From the NCBI GenBank assembly GCA_022495005.1, contig JAGYXB010000607.1:62001-126000 (forward strand): a stretch of DNA of 64,000 nt, read 5' to 3'. Within the stretch, counting starts at the first letter, position 1. Every line of letters starts with the position of its first letter. A program made the position numbers and the translations under genes. Of the stretch, positions 47,757 to 58,206 are shown in pieces. This DNA is from Rhyacophila brunnea (Eukaryota; Arthropoda; Insecta; Trichoptera; Rhyacophilidae). Below the pieces are notes generated by a model. The model was not told the origin of the DNA and made no database searches. It was given only the letters and a program-made list of their open reading frames with translations.

Positions 47757-49500
47757 TTAATATCATAGAATCATAGTAAGTAGTTATATCTATTTTTCAG
47801 TTGTCTTATTAAAGAACGCGGATCCACTGTTCGACCATCCTAACTTTGGGTTTCGGCGCAAATATAGTGCATATCTGAACCGAATCAAGTGTGGCCATTC
47901 CTGATGTGCATATATTATGATATTATATAAATGGGTATGAAAAATAGTCCCTACTTTGAGTGTGGTGAGATTTAAACCACGACAAATCGTGTACGGGGCT
48001 ATTTTAACTAGTTAACATTATGACATGTTTCCGTTATTTTTCTTGGTCCAAAATAAGATGGATATCTCTCGGAGCAATTCCGTATGCAAGGCAGTTATCT
48101 ACAATAATTAGTAACATAGTGCTAAGTTGACTAACACATACGGCACTGCGTCTCACTTGATTCGAAATACATCTGAATAGAATCCAATTCGAAATTATAT
48201 TCGGATGCATTTGGAATTAAGTATGACGTACTTAAAAATATGCTGCAGTAAACGGCACAACTCGCTGTAAATTTTCAAATCGCTACATCTCAATTCTCAA
48301 TTTGCAATTATTGTCGTACTCTATCTCGCGCTAAAGCGGTTGAGGGCGCAGACACATGTCATTTCAGTCAACCTGCGTCGACGCACGTCGATTGAAATGC
48401 CGTGTGTCTGCGCTATAACACGGTCATAAGCAGTCGTATTAAAAATAATCACGCCTGACACTCCATATCCCGGAATAGTTAACTGTCTGAATACCATACA
48501 CTGTAGTATAGTTATCACGTTTTTATTGATTTTGGAGTTAGAATAGCCCTGAATCCTGATATATTAAACCGAATGCTTGTCCATGTCGGTTTCACTGTGT
48601 TTTGTGATGTGGCTAGCTAGTTCTGTGGTTTCGTAGTAATCGTGTGATTTTTTCCCCAAGTGTATATTTATCTTTTTATTTTATCACGTTTTTACTTTTA
48701 TTCTATTATTGTCTTAATATCATATTATACTAACTAATAAATATAATTGCATTTATATATTATTAAAGAAAAAAAACAAAAGTCAATATTCATACAGATA
48801 CAGATAGGAATAATAGATTAAAAACATTACGATTAACAGCGTATAACGTTTCTTTATGCAGTATATTATTTACTGTATATGTATAATCTCACAATCTAAT
48901 GTGAAATACATACTACACAATTCTTTATGATGACTCTATTTTGGTGGTCCCATAACAACAGTCATTAAAAGCAAAATATATTGTTATCATTGTTATACTT
49001 AAATCACTTCAAATTAGGTATTTTGGAAGAGAACAAATTAAGACTCTATTCAAAGAAATATGGTATAGTTATCTAAGTATATTCCTAGCACTTTATCAGC
49101 TTATGTTTAACACGAAAGCTATTAATCTAAACTTCTTTCTTACGTTGTGTATGGAAAAGGCGATAGAGAATAAATAACATGTCTTTCATTTTATAATTAC
49201 ATTCCCATGCCACACCGGTGGACTTATGTTACTTACGCTATGTTTCGTTCAGGTTAACGTAGAAACCTTAGTTTGTGCATCATAGCATATCTAAGATGTG
49301 TGTAATTTACACATGTATACTAGAAAGATAATATTTATGACAGGTGAAAATATTTCTCGCCACTGTGTACTAACACAGGGCCGGATAATGAAAATAAAGA
49401 AGAGTTTTATGGGCTATAGCACGGGGACATCCACCAGTTTATATTATCTTATTGGAAACGAATAACAACATCCTCCCCGTCCATATTTATAATATAATAA
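47757..49500. other. No recognisable gene; one hairpin
   Basis: Apart from the 68-bp hairpin at 48346-48413, I see no gene. The sequence is AT-rich with ordinary simple repeats. Confidence 0.4.
48346..48413. repeat. 68-bp hairpin with GCGCAGACACA ends
   Basis: GCGCAGACACATG and CGTGTGTCTGCGC are inverted. CATTTCA/TGAAATG and GCGTCG/CGACGC-type pairs continue toward the centre. This could be a minimal foldback MITE; the flanks show no clear duplication. Confidence 0.65.
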
Positions 49501-49934
49501 AATATAATTATAAGATAAAAAGAACTTTTTATAAACAACGTTTTTAAATTTTCTGTTGAATCATATAAACTTGACTTGACTAGCTTAAACGATCAAAAAA
49601 ATTTGTACTTGATCGAAATAATACTGAAATGTCATTTTGACATGGCATATTGATTTCCATAGTAACGTACGTATATATTAATAAATTAGTTGCTAGGAAC
49701 CCAGACCTTTAGCAACCAATAATGGTGTCGAAATAACTTTTCATACAAAACAGAATTAACTGAAAATGAATTCAATTCTACTTAAAGATGGCTAAAAATA
49801 TTTAAAAAAAATGCATTGGCATCGTGTTCTGATATATTTTAAAAGTTTCAAATGTCTAGCTAGTCGGGAAGTTAGTTAAAAATCGATTGCAAGATTTGTA
49901 CCGGACAAATAAGAATACGTGCTACGAAAAACGA
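49501..49934 (+). mobile_element. 430-bp non-autonomous repeat, copy 3
   Basis: All blocks of the family are present in order, from AGATAAAAAGAACTTTTTAT to GTACCGGACAAATAAGAATA. The right end CTACGAAAAACG diverges after ACG, so the right terminus seems lost or mutated. Confidence 0.75.
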
Positions 49935-50917
49935 ATAGAATTTTGTGAAATAGGAGATGCACTTCCTCGAGATGTATACATTTTTAGCGATGCATTATGT
50001 ATTTAGTTTTTAAAATTCTATTTTTTTGTTTAATTTGTATTTTTTTAAAGTTATTGTTGTTTTTTATTTTATTTCTTTTTTATGTTATGTTTTGTTTTTT
50101 TCTGTCTACTAAGTTGATTTACCTGTACTTTTTATTCTAAATGCCATGTTTGAACGTCTTGAATTATTAATTTGTTGATGTTTCTTTTTAAAACACATAA
50201 CAAGAAATGATTTTCTTATATAACTCTTTTATATTATGTGGATACATTTTATGACACGTATAAGGATTTTAACCCATGAGTACAAAATTAAGTTGAAGTA
50301 CCTTCATCATTTATTTATCAGTTCATAGATTTTTTAATATGAGGTAAAAATACGTTTTTGTAAACCCTTCAGTAAACATAAATAAATACTGGGTGGTCCC
50401 ATATTAGGGTGCAACAAAATATTAATCCGACCCTGTTTATGCACTTTGTTATGTAGCTTACTGTATATTAATATAAGCGAAATGGAAAGTCTCGCCAGTA
50501 AAAATTATAAGATGAGTTGATTCTATGATGTTGGAGGATGAATCATTTTTGTTTCGTTCAAAGTTTTGAGAGAGCTTAATTCATTTTCGATTGTCATAAA
50601 ATAAATCATCTCTCGCAACAAGGCGGTCCGTATAAATTTTAACAGAATGACATAATTTAAAGATTCGATTCCCAGGATTTATGATTTAAATAAGAAACTG
50701 CTAGTCGATTGAATAAAATTTGATTAATTAATTGGGATGCTTTTGACGTGTTGAAAGTTTAAAATTTTTTTTTTTATTTTAACAATAATTTACAATATTC
50801 AAGAATATATCCATAATCGAAAACTGCATTAATCCTGTCCGGCACCAAATATTTTCAAGATTTTTCTAATATGTATGTATTTGAGGTGATTTCAAATAAT
50901 GTGTTATCAATAATAAA
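49935..50917. other. No recognisable gene; T-rich
   Basis: 49980-50110 is strongly T-rich on the plus strand. No coding signal. Confidence 0.4.
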
Positions 50918-50975
50918 TGCTGAATTCTTAAATCTTGTGTATTATTCGTGAAATAAAAAATAGTTTAGGTAATTT
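50918..50975 (+). repeat. Shared tail motif, isolated
   Basis: TGAATTCTTAAATCTTGTGT, ATTATTCGTGAAATAAAAAA and TAGTTTAG. It matches the SINE-like tail at 44439; an unrelated or unrecognised body lies upstream. Confidence 0.55.
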
Positions 50976-50999
50976 AAATTTAAACTAAATTAAAGAGTT

Positions 51000-51400
51000 T
51001 CAATAGTTCTAGCGTAGCCCACCTGCTCTGAAAACCATGCAATATTAAATATTAGGTATACATTTATATTAACCTACAAGTCCAATTCTACCAGTGCCAA
51101 TTGTAAGCGTTCCATTTTTTTCTATGGGATTTTAAGTTTTGGAACCTTCCTTTACTGACCTAGACGCCATAATATCGTCTTTATCATTGGAGACTTATTT
51201 ATATTTTTTTATATGCGCAAATTATGAAATCAACATTAAAAAATATTTTTATTATTTTTCGTTACAAGGTTAATAAAAATGCAAAATAGGTTGCTTGTAT
51301 TTACATTAAAATGACAATATTTTTTAATATGCATAATATTGCATTTGGCATTCTACGTTTAACTTTTAACCTGTGAACTTGAAAAAATGTGTGTGTGTGT
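51000..51400 (+). repeat. Old local duplication, copy 1
   Basis: Blocks ACCATGCAATATTAAATATT, GGAACCTTCCTTTACTGACC and GCATTTGGCATTCTACGTTT recur in the same order at 51965-52370. The unit is about 400 bp at a distance of about 970 bp. Heavily diverged. Confidence 0.6.
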
Positions 51401-51411
51401 GTGTGTGTGTA
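51389..51411. repeat. (TG)n microsatellite
   Basis: About eleven TG dinucleotides in a row, ending at AGTGAGC. Confidence 0.95.
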
Positions 51412-51964
51412 GTGAGCACAAGCAACAGAAGTGAAACGGTTTGATTTGCTTTTTATTTTCATAATATTCTACTACATTGTCATCATCGTCAACGTATAGC
51501 AACTATGAATGGAATTTCCGTCATCACTGGAAACCATCCAATCTTAACTTCCACTAAAGTTATACGTTTAATTAGAGTTAACCGTCAGTTACAACATAGT
51601 CATTTATTTTGTATACGTAAACGACAATAGTCTATGTAAGTTTTTTTAGATTTTTGAATCGACCAAGATGGTTTTTCGTTACATATAAACTGGATTCACT
51701 ATACTAACGCAATTTCTGTACCACGTGGAAAAAATATGTATCTACCTTAACCACCTTGTAAAGTCATTATGTGTTATATAAAAAAAATCCACGGGTTTAA
51801 CGGTGCATTTAGTTATGTGTTCGGCTATCGAGCAAAACTTCTGTGGTTCGAGGCTAACTGTAATCTACGGTGGATGTTTTTCTGGTCAAATCGGTTACGA
51901 CGGTTTTTGGTTACACGTCTTCCAAATTTACTCTACCCTAAGAACGTAAAAAAATTTAAGTTGT

Positions 51965-52370
51965 AAAAGCTCTACAGTAGACTGTCAGCCTCAGAAACTA
52001 TGCAATATAAGATAATGTCGATCTATAAATGCAAATCTACGTATCTGCCGAGTTCCAGTTTGTTTAAGGAATTTCGATAAATTTGGGACCTTCTTTTATT
52101 AACCTAATAAGTATATCCTTCTTATTGTTAGTTGCGTATTTATATTATAAAATCAACTTAGGTGTTAATATTTATATATTTTTTTCCATTACAAGGCTAA
52201 TCGGCGAATTGAAACATAATGCAAATTTTAATTTCATAAACTAAATACTATTATCATAGCTGATAATATGTGTTGTGGATACATTAAAATGACTGTAAGT
52301 TTTAATATTATTATTAATTTGATATTCTGTATTTTAATGTCAAACTCTGAACTTGTAAAATAATAATTGT
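51965..52370 (+). repeat. Old local duplication, copy 2
   Basis: It carries AACTATGCAATATAAGATAA, GGGACCTTCTTTTATTAACC and TTGATATTCTGTATTTTAAT, the counterparts of the 51.0-51.4 kb blocks. The intervening 51420-51960 (including a 65-codon frame at 51769) shows nothing recognisable. Confidence 0.6.
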
Positions 52371-52767
52371 GAAACTACATTTTAATTTAATATTTATTAA
52401 TATTTATGTCGTATATTAATAATTGATTGTATCAGTTTTGAATTTATTAAAATACATATTTCTTTTATTTTGTTAACTGTCAATTCATGGTGGTCAACTG
52501 AGTTCAGTCTAAAATGTTCCTCCGAGGTGGATGAAATCGGTCCTAATTTATTGATTAAAATTGGAATGAGTACTACAAAAAAATGCGTTTTATTAAAATA
52601 AACAACAATAAAATACATATAACTCATGAATAATAGTTATTTCCTGGATTTCTATTTGTATTATTATTATTCTAGTATTTTCTATTATTATTCGTAATTA
52701 GACATTTATGTAAATAAAATCTACCTAAGTATTGACTCCCCTGAAATCTACCTAGTCATATATCAAT
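52371..52767. other. No recognisable gene
   Basis: AT-rich; the minus frame 52397-52627 has no motif. Confidence 0.4.
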
Positions 52768-53090
52768 ATAATAAACTATTTTTTTAATTCAACTAATAAT
52801 TCACAATATTCGAAAATGTAACATTATATTATTATATATTACATTAAACATACATCATTTGAAAACATCTCATGTATATATCTACTCACTAAAAACAACC
52901 TGTAACCACTGGATTCGCGCCAGTGTGCGTTTCCCATTAGGCTACGGGCAAAGCATCTTATTTATTTACGACGATTTTAACTAATAGTTCTTACATGAAA
53001 AGCTTATCAATAGTTTACAATGTTGACTATCAGTTTTTTTGTATAATAAATCAATTAAATTACTTAATTACTAACCGACGTCAAATACAA
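52768..53090 (-). mobile_element. SINE-like element with tRNA-like core
   Basis: On the minus strand there is AAGATGCTTTGCCCGTAGCC, then AATGGGAAACGCACACTGG and CGCGAATCCAGTGGTTACAG (tRNA-like). TTTTTAGTGAGTAGATATAT, TGAGATGTTTTCAAATGATG and the shared tail ATTATTAGTTGAATTAAAAA follow. The upstream block CTTTTCATGTAAGAACTATT matches the copy at 47244. Confidence 0.7.
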
Positions 53091-53121
53091 ATTGAAGGAA
53101 TTTCTAAAAGAATTTATAGTT

Positions 53122-54490
53122 AAGGGGGGACATGCTCGTCGAAGGACAAAATTGAGTTTTTATTGTATTTTCAAACCATGATCCTGGACACTCCTTAAAC
53201 GTTGTAGATAATCTATTTATATAATTTTGAAGCCTTATTATCCTTTATAGTTATTTTAAACATTTGATGACTGCATAAAGTATTTTTGTTACATAAAATG
53301 GTATACTTTTAAACCTCTCGCTCTAATGTTTTAGAATATAGTCATATTTCGGTACATAACTGTGCAGTGGTGTTAAGATTTTTACATTTATTAATTTTTA
53401 AACACATTTATAAAACCATTAGTATAATTTATTACGAGATAATTTTTGTAAAATATTCACGATAAAAAATTATATTGATAATCTCTGTGATCCCAAGTTT
53501 GACAAGAATTAGGCATTTTATTATTCAAAAAATCGGCAAGATTAACACATTTGAAGATAATTCTAAAGATACTTATTATAATCTATGTCTTTGACCATTC
53601 AAGTGTGATAAACATCCTACGAATAATGATTGTTTTATAATAATTATTGACCTAAGAATAAGGTAGTGTTTTTTTTGAAATACGCCATTTCTTTTGTCAT
53701 TCCCCAGTAGTTAAGCTACAACATACGGCCATAGCCATAAATTGACAAACTATAATTGAAATAGGGAGTAAAATGATATTGACGCGCGTGTTTGAACATG
53801 TACCGTTAAAAAAAAAATAAAAAAAAATTCGGTTAGGTACATGTTCAAACACGCGTTAACATAATTTTACTCCCTACTTTAATTATAGTTTGTCAATTTA
53901 TGGCTACGGCCGTATGTTGTAGCTTAACCACTGGGGAATGACAAAGAAATGGCGTTTTTCAAAAAAACACTACCTTATTCTTAGGTCAATAATTATTATA
54001 AAGCAATCATTATTCATAAGATGTTTATCACACTTGAATGGTCAAAAACATAGCTTATAATAAGTATCTTTAAAATTATCTTCAAATGTGTTAATCTTGC
54101 CGATTTTTTGAATAATAAAATGCCTAATTCTGTCAAATTTGGGATCACAGAGATTATCAATATAATTTTTTATCGTGAATATTTTACAAAAATTATCTCG
54201 TAATAAATTATACTAATGGTTTTATAAATGCGTTTAAAAATTAATAAATGTAAAAAATCTTAACACCACTGCACAGTTCTGTACCGAAATATGACTATAT
54301 TCTAAAACATTAGAGCGAGAGGTTTAAAAGAATACTATTTATGTAACAAAATACTTCATCTGATCATCAAATGTTAAAACATAACTATAAAAGAATATAA
54401 TAAAACTTCAAATATATAAATAGATCATCTACAACGTTTAAGTGTCAGGATCATCGGTTAACTCTATCACTCAATTTTGTTTTCTCCCAC
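53122..54490. repeat. Palindrome array unit A, about 1.37 kb
   Basis: It starts AAGGGGGGACATGCTCGTCG. The left arm runs to the centre near 53820, where GTTTGAACATGTACC (53790-53804) is mirrored by GGTACATGTTCAAAC (53836-53850) around an A-rich loop. The right arm then reads back through the same landmarks: TTTATGGCTACGGCC, TTCTTAGGTCAATAATTATT, ATCACAGAGATTATCAATAT and CACCACTGCACAGTT. The last about 60 bp of the right arm are rearranged, lacking the terminal GAGCATGTCCCC. No open frame of note; a 73-codon minus frame at 54471-54692 is a chance frame. Confidence 0.93.
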
Positions 54491-54505
54491 AACTTGAATA
54501 AGAGC

Positions 54506-55887
54506 ATGCTCGTCGAAGGACAAAATTGAGTTTTATTGTATTTTCAAACCATGATCCCTGGACACTCCTTAGAAGCGTTGTAGATGATCTATTTATATAA
54601 TTTTGAAGCCTTATTATCGCTATAGTTATTTTAGAAGCATTTGACTGCATGAAGTATTTTGTTACATAAAATGGTATTCTTTTAAACCTCATAACTCTAA
54701 TGTTTTTAGAATATGGTCATATTTCGGTACATAGCTGTGCAGTGGTGTTAAAGATTTTTTACATTTATTAATTTTTAAACGCATTTATAAAACCATTGGC
54801 ATAATTTATTTACGAGATAATTTTTGTAAAATGTTCACGATAAAAAATTATATTGATAATCTCTGTGATCCCAAATTTGACAAGAATTAGGCATTTTATT
54901 ATTCAAAATCGGCAAGATTAACACATTTGAAGATAATTCTAAAGATACTCATTATAAGCTATGTCTTTGACCATTCAAGTCTGATAAACATCTTACGAAT
55001 AATGATTGCTTTATAATAATTATTGGCCTAAGAATAAGGTAGTGTTTTTTTGAAATACGCCATTTCTTTTGGCATTCCCCAGTGGTTAGCTACAACATAC
55101 GGCCGTAGCCATAAATTGACAAACTATTATTGAAGTAGGGAGTAAAATGATGTTAAAGCGCGTGTTTGAACATGTACCGTTTAAAAAATAAAAAAAAATT
55201 CGGTTAGGTACATGTTCAAACACGCGCGTTAACATAATTTTACTCCCTACTTTAATTATAGTTTGTCATTTTATGGCTACGGCCGTATGTTGTAGCTTAA
55301 CCACTAGGGAATGACAAAAGAAATGGCATATTTCAAAAAAACACTACCTTATTCTTAGGTCAATAATTATTATAAAGCAATCATTATTCATAAGATGTTT
55401 ATCACACTTGAATGGTCAAAGACATAGCTTATAATAAATATCTTTAAATCATCTTCAAATGTGTTAATTTTGCCGATTTTTTGAATAATAAAAAGCCTAA
55501 TTCTTGTCAAATTTGGGATCACAGAGATTATCAATATAATTTTTTATCGTATTGAATATTTTACAAAATTATCTCGTAATAAATTATACTAATGGTTTCA
55601 TAAATGCGTTTAAAAATAATAAATGTGAAAAATCTTAACACCACTGCACAGTTATGTACCGAAATATGACTATATTCTAAAACATTAGAGCGAGAGGTTT
55701 AACAGAATATTATTTTATGTAACAAAAATACTTTATGCAGTCATCAAATGTTTAAAATAACTATGAAGGATAATAAGGCTTCAAAATTATATAAATATAT
55801 AATCTACAACGTTTAAGGAGTGTCCAGGATCATGGTTTGAAAATACAATAAAAACTCAGTTTTGACCTTCGACGAGCATGTCCCCTT
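54506..55887. repeat. Palindrome array unit B, about 1.38 kb
   Basis: It starts at AGCATGCTCGTCGAAGGAC (outer G run mutated). The centre is near 55190 (TGTTTGAACATGTACC and GGTACATGTTCAAACA). It ends CGACGAGCATGTCCCCTT at 55887. It is joined to unit A by a spacer resembling CACAACTTGAATAAG and to unit C by CACGGCTGCGAAT. Arms differ by scattered substitutions and one-base indels. Confidence 0.93.
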
Positions 55888-55900
55888 CACGGCTGCGAAT

Positions 55901-57288
55901 AAGGGGGACGTAACAAATCGAAAGAACAAGAATGAGTTTTATTAACATTTTCAAACCATGATCTGAACCTCCTTAACGTTAATGAATGATCTATTTATAT
56001 ATTTTTGAAGCCTTATTACCCTTTATATTTATTTTAAACATTTGATGACTGCATAAAGTATTTTTATTACATAAAATAGTATTCTTTTAAACCTCGCTCT
56101 AATGTTTTAGAATATAGTCATATTTCAGTACATAAATGTGCAGTGGTGTTAAGATTTTTTACATTTATTAATTTTAAACGCATTTATAAGACCATTAGTA
56201 TAATTTATGTCGTCGTTATTATAGTGAAATATTTACGATAAAAAATTATATTGATAATCTCTGTGATCCCAAATTTGACAAGAATTAGGCATTTTATTAT
56301 TCAAAAAATCAGCAAGATTAACACATTTGAAGATGATTCTAAAGATACTTATTATAAGCTATGTCTTTGACCATTTAAGTGTGATAAACATCTTATGAAT
56401 AATGATTGCTTTATAATAATTATTGACCTAAGAATAAGGTAGTGTTTTTTGAAATACGCCATTTCTTTTGTCATTCCCCAGTGGTTAAGCTACAACATAC
56501 GGTCGTAGCCATAAATTGATAAACTATAATTGAAGTAGGAAGTAAAATGATATTGACGCGCGTGTTTGAACATGTACCGTTTAAAAAAAAATAAAAAAAA
56601 ATTCGGTTAGGTACATGTTCAAAAACGCGCGTTAACATAATTTTACTCCCTACTTTAATTATAGTTTGTCAATTTATGGCTACGGCCGTATGTTGTAGCT
56701 TAACCACTGGGGAATGACAAAAGAAATGGCGTATTTCAAAAAACACTACCTTATTCTTAGGTCAATAATTATTATAAAGCAATCATTATTCATAAGATGT
56801 TTATCACACTTGAATGGTCAAAGACATAGCTTATAATAAGTATCTTTAGAATCATCTTCAAATGTGTTAATCTTGCCGATTTTTTTGAATAATAAAATGC
56901 CTAATTCTTGTCAAATTTGGGATCACAGAGATTATCAAAATAATTTTTTATCGTGAGTATTTTACAAAAATTATCTCGTAATTAATTATACTAATGGTTT
57001 TATAAATGCGTTTAAAAATTAATAAATGTAAAAATCTTAACACCACTGCACAGTTATGTACCGAAATATGACTATATTCTAAAACATTAGAGCGAGAGGT
57101 TTAAAAGAATACTATTTTATGTAACAAAAATACTTTATGCAGTCATCAAATGTTTAAAATAACTATAAAGGATAATAAGGCTTCAAAATTATATAATTAT
57201 ATTATCTACGTTTAAGGAGTGTCCAGGATCATGGTTTGAAAATACAATAAAAACTCAATTTTGACCTTCGACGAGCATGTCCCCCCTT
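55901..57288. repeat. Palindrome array unit C, 1.39 kb
   Basis: It starts AAGGGGGACG, followed by a locally altered segment (55910-55990). The centre is near 56592. It ends CGACGAGCATGTCCCCCCTT at 57288. The bases after it, CACAGCTACGAAT (57289-57301), repeat the B-C spacer with two changes, so the spacer belongs to the repeating unit. The last 60 bp give the best view of the terminus. Confidence 0.93.
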
Positions 57289-57394
57289 CACAGCTACGAA
57301 TAATTCCGTTGGATATAAATAAAATTGTAAACTTTAAATAAAAATAAGGTCAAGAACACTGATTAAATATAATAATTATATAAAGCTAAAAAGT

Positions 57395-57850
57395 TCACTA
57401 AAGCGCCAATCTGAGGCGAACGATCTTGGCATAATTTTTGACTGTTCATTATCTTTTCATTTGCATATAATTTCTACAACTCTATGTACACGTAAGCATC
57501 TAGGATTCATCATGCGACAAGCCTTAACCATTCAAGAATCCAAATGTCATGCATATACTCTACGTCTCATTGCTACTGTTGAATATGGTTCTATTATCTG
57601 GAGTTCTTATGAAGTTTTTTACAATCTTATTTTAGAACGTGTCCAGAATAAATTTCTGCGATGTCTTCATTTTAATACATATAATTATTTTCTTTTCAAA
57701 AATTCATCAAACGATTACTTTCCGACTGCTTTTCTACAAGGTAAGCTCACTTTTCACTTTCTTGTATCTCGTAAGTCACTTCTGCTTTTGAGATATTTTT
57801 GCCTGCTATCACGAGGGATGGTTATCAATCCTGGCGTCCTAAAGAATTAA
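57395..57850 (+). pseudogene. Jockey/CR1-type LINE fragment (post-RT region)
   Basis: Reading from about 57395 in the frame of 57461-57850: NDLGIIFDCSLSFHLHI, then KHLGFIMRQALT, LRLIATVEYGSIIWSSYEV and LERVQNKFLRCLHF. This is the region downstream of the RT motifs in Jockey/CR1-like LINEs. The usual pattern is LG...D..L.F..HI, then LGF..R, then LEYGS.IWSP.......LE.VQ.KFLR. The catalytic core upstream is lost and the C terminus stops at 57850. It lies between the palindrome array and the RTE element, and is unrelated to the RTE reading frame. Confidence 0.75.
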
Positions 57851-58049
57851 AATTTATATGCGCCTGACAATTATTACGTTAGTATTATTGGTAAGGTTGG
57901 TAAAGGTTGGTATGACTTCAGTGGGGTATGCCTTGATGCCAGATCAGGTGTGCTTCCATTTGAAATGCTGAGTATGTCGACTATCCATGATAGCTCTGCC
58001 AACAAATCCTACCTCTAACTTCTCCGTGGGGGTCCCTAGGCAATGCAGC

Positions 58050-58206
58050 ATGCTGTAGCAGATAGAGGAGGGTGCAAGGCGAATCACCAGCGCCTAAAAA
58101 CTGGTACATTCTGGCTACGGGAAGGAAAACCCCTACAGAAAACCAGGGCATGTTCACGGGCCCTAAGGTGGCAGCCCCACCAGTGAACTCGGGTGCTGTG
58201 GGATGA
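58050..58206 (+). other. Small open frame overlapping the start of RTE ORF2
   Basis: A frame containing ATG at 58150 reads through TGRKTPTENQGMFTGPK (mostly upstream of the ATG) and VAAPPVNSGAVG, and stops at TGA 58204-58206. It overlaps the beginning of the ORF2 frame, which opens only after TGA at 58184-58186. The RTE-1 element of C. elegans has a tiny ORF1 overlapping ORF2 in a similar way. Whether this frame is translated is not known; it may be leader sequence only. Confidence 0.4.

Noticed and set aside
54471..54692. 73-codon minus-strand frame in palindrome unit B
   Set aside because: Not preserved in the equivalent positions of units A and C or in the mirrored arm.
53122..57288. piggyBac-type element with TTAA duplication
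   Set aside because: GTTAAGGGGGG at the left of unit A suggests TTAA, but the right end of unit C is CCCCCCTTCAC and units B and C start differently, so no constant TTAA is seen.
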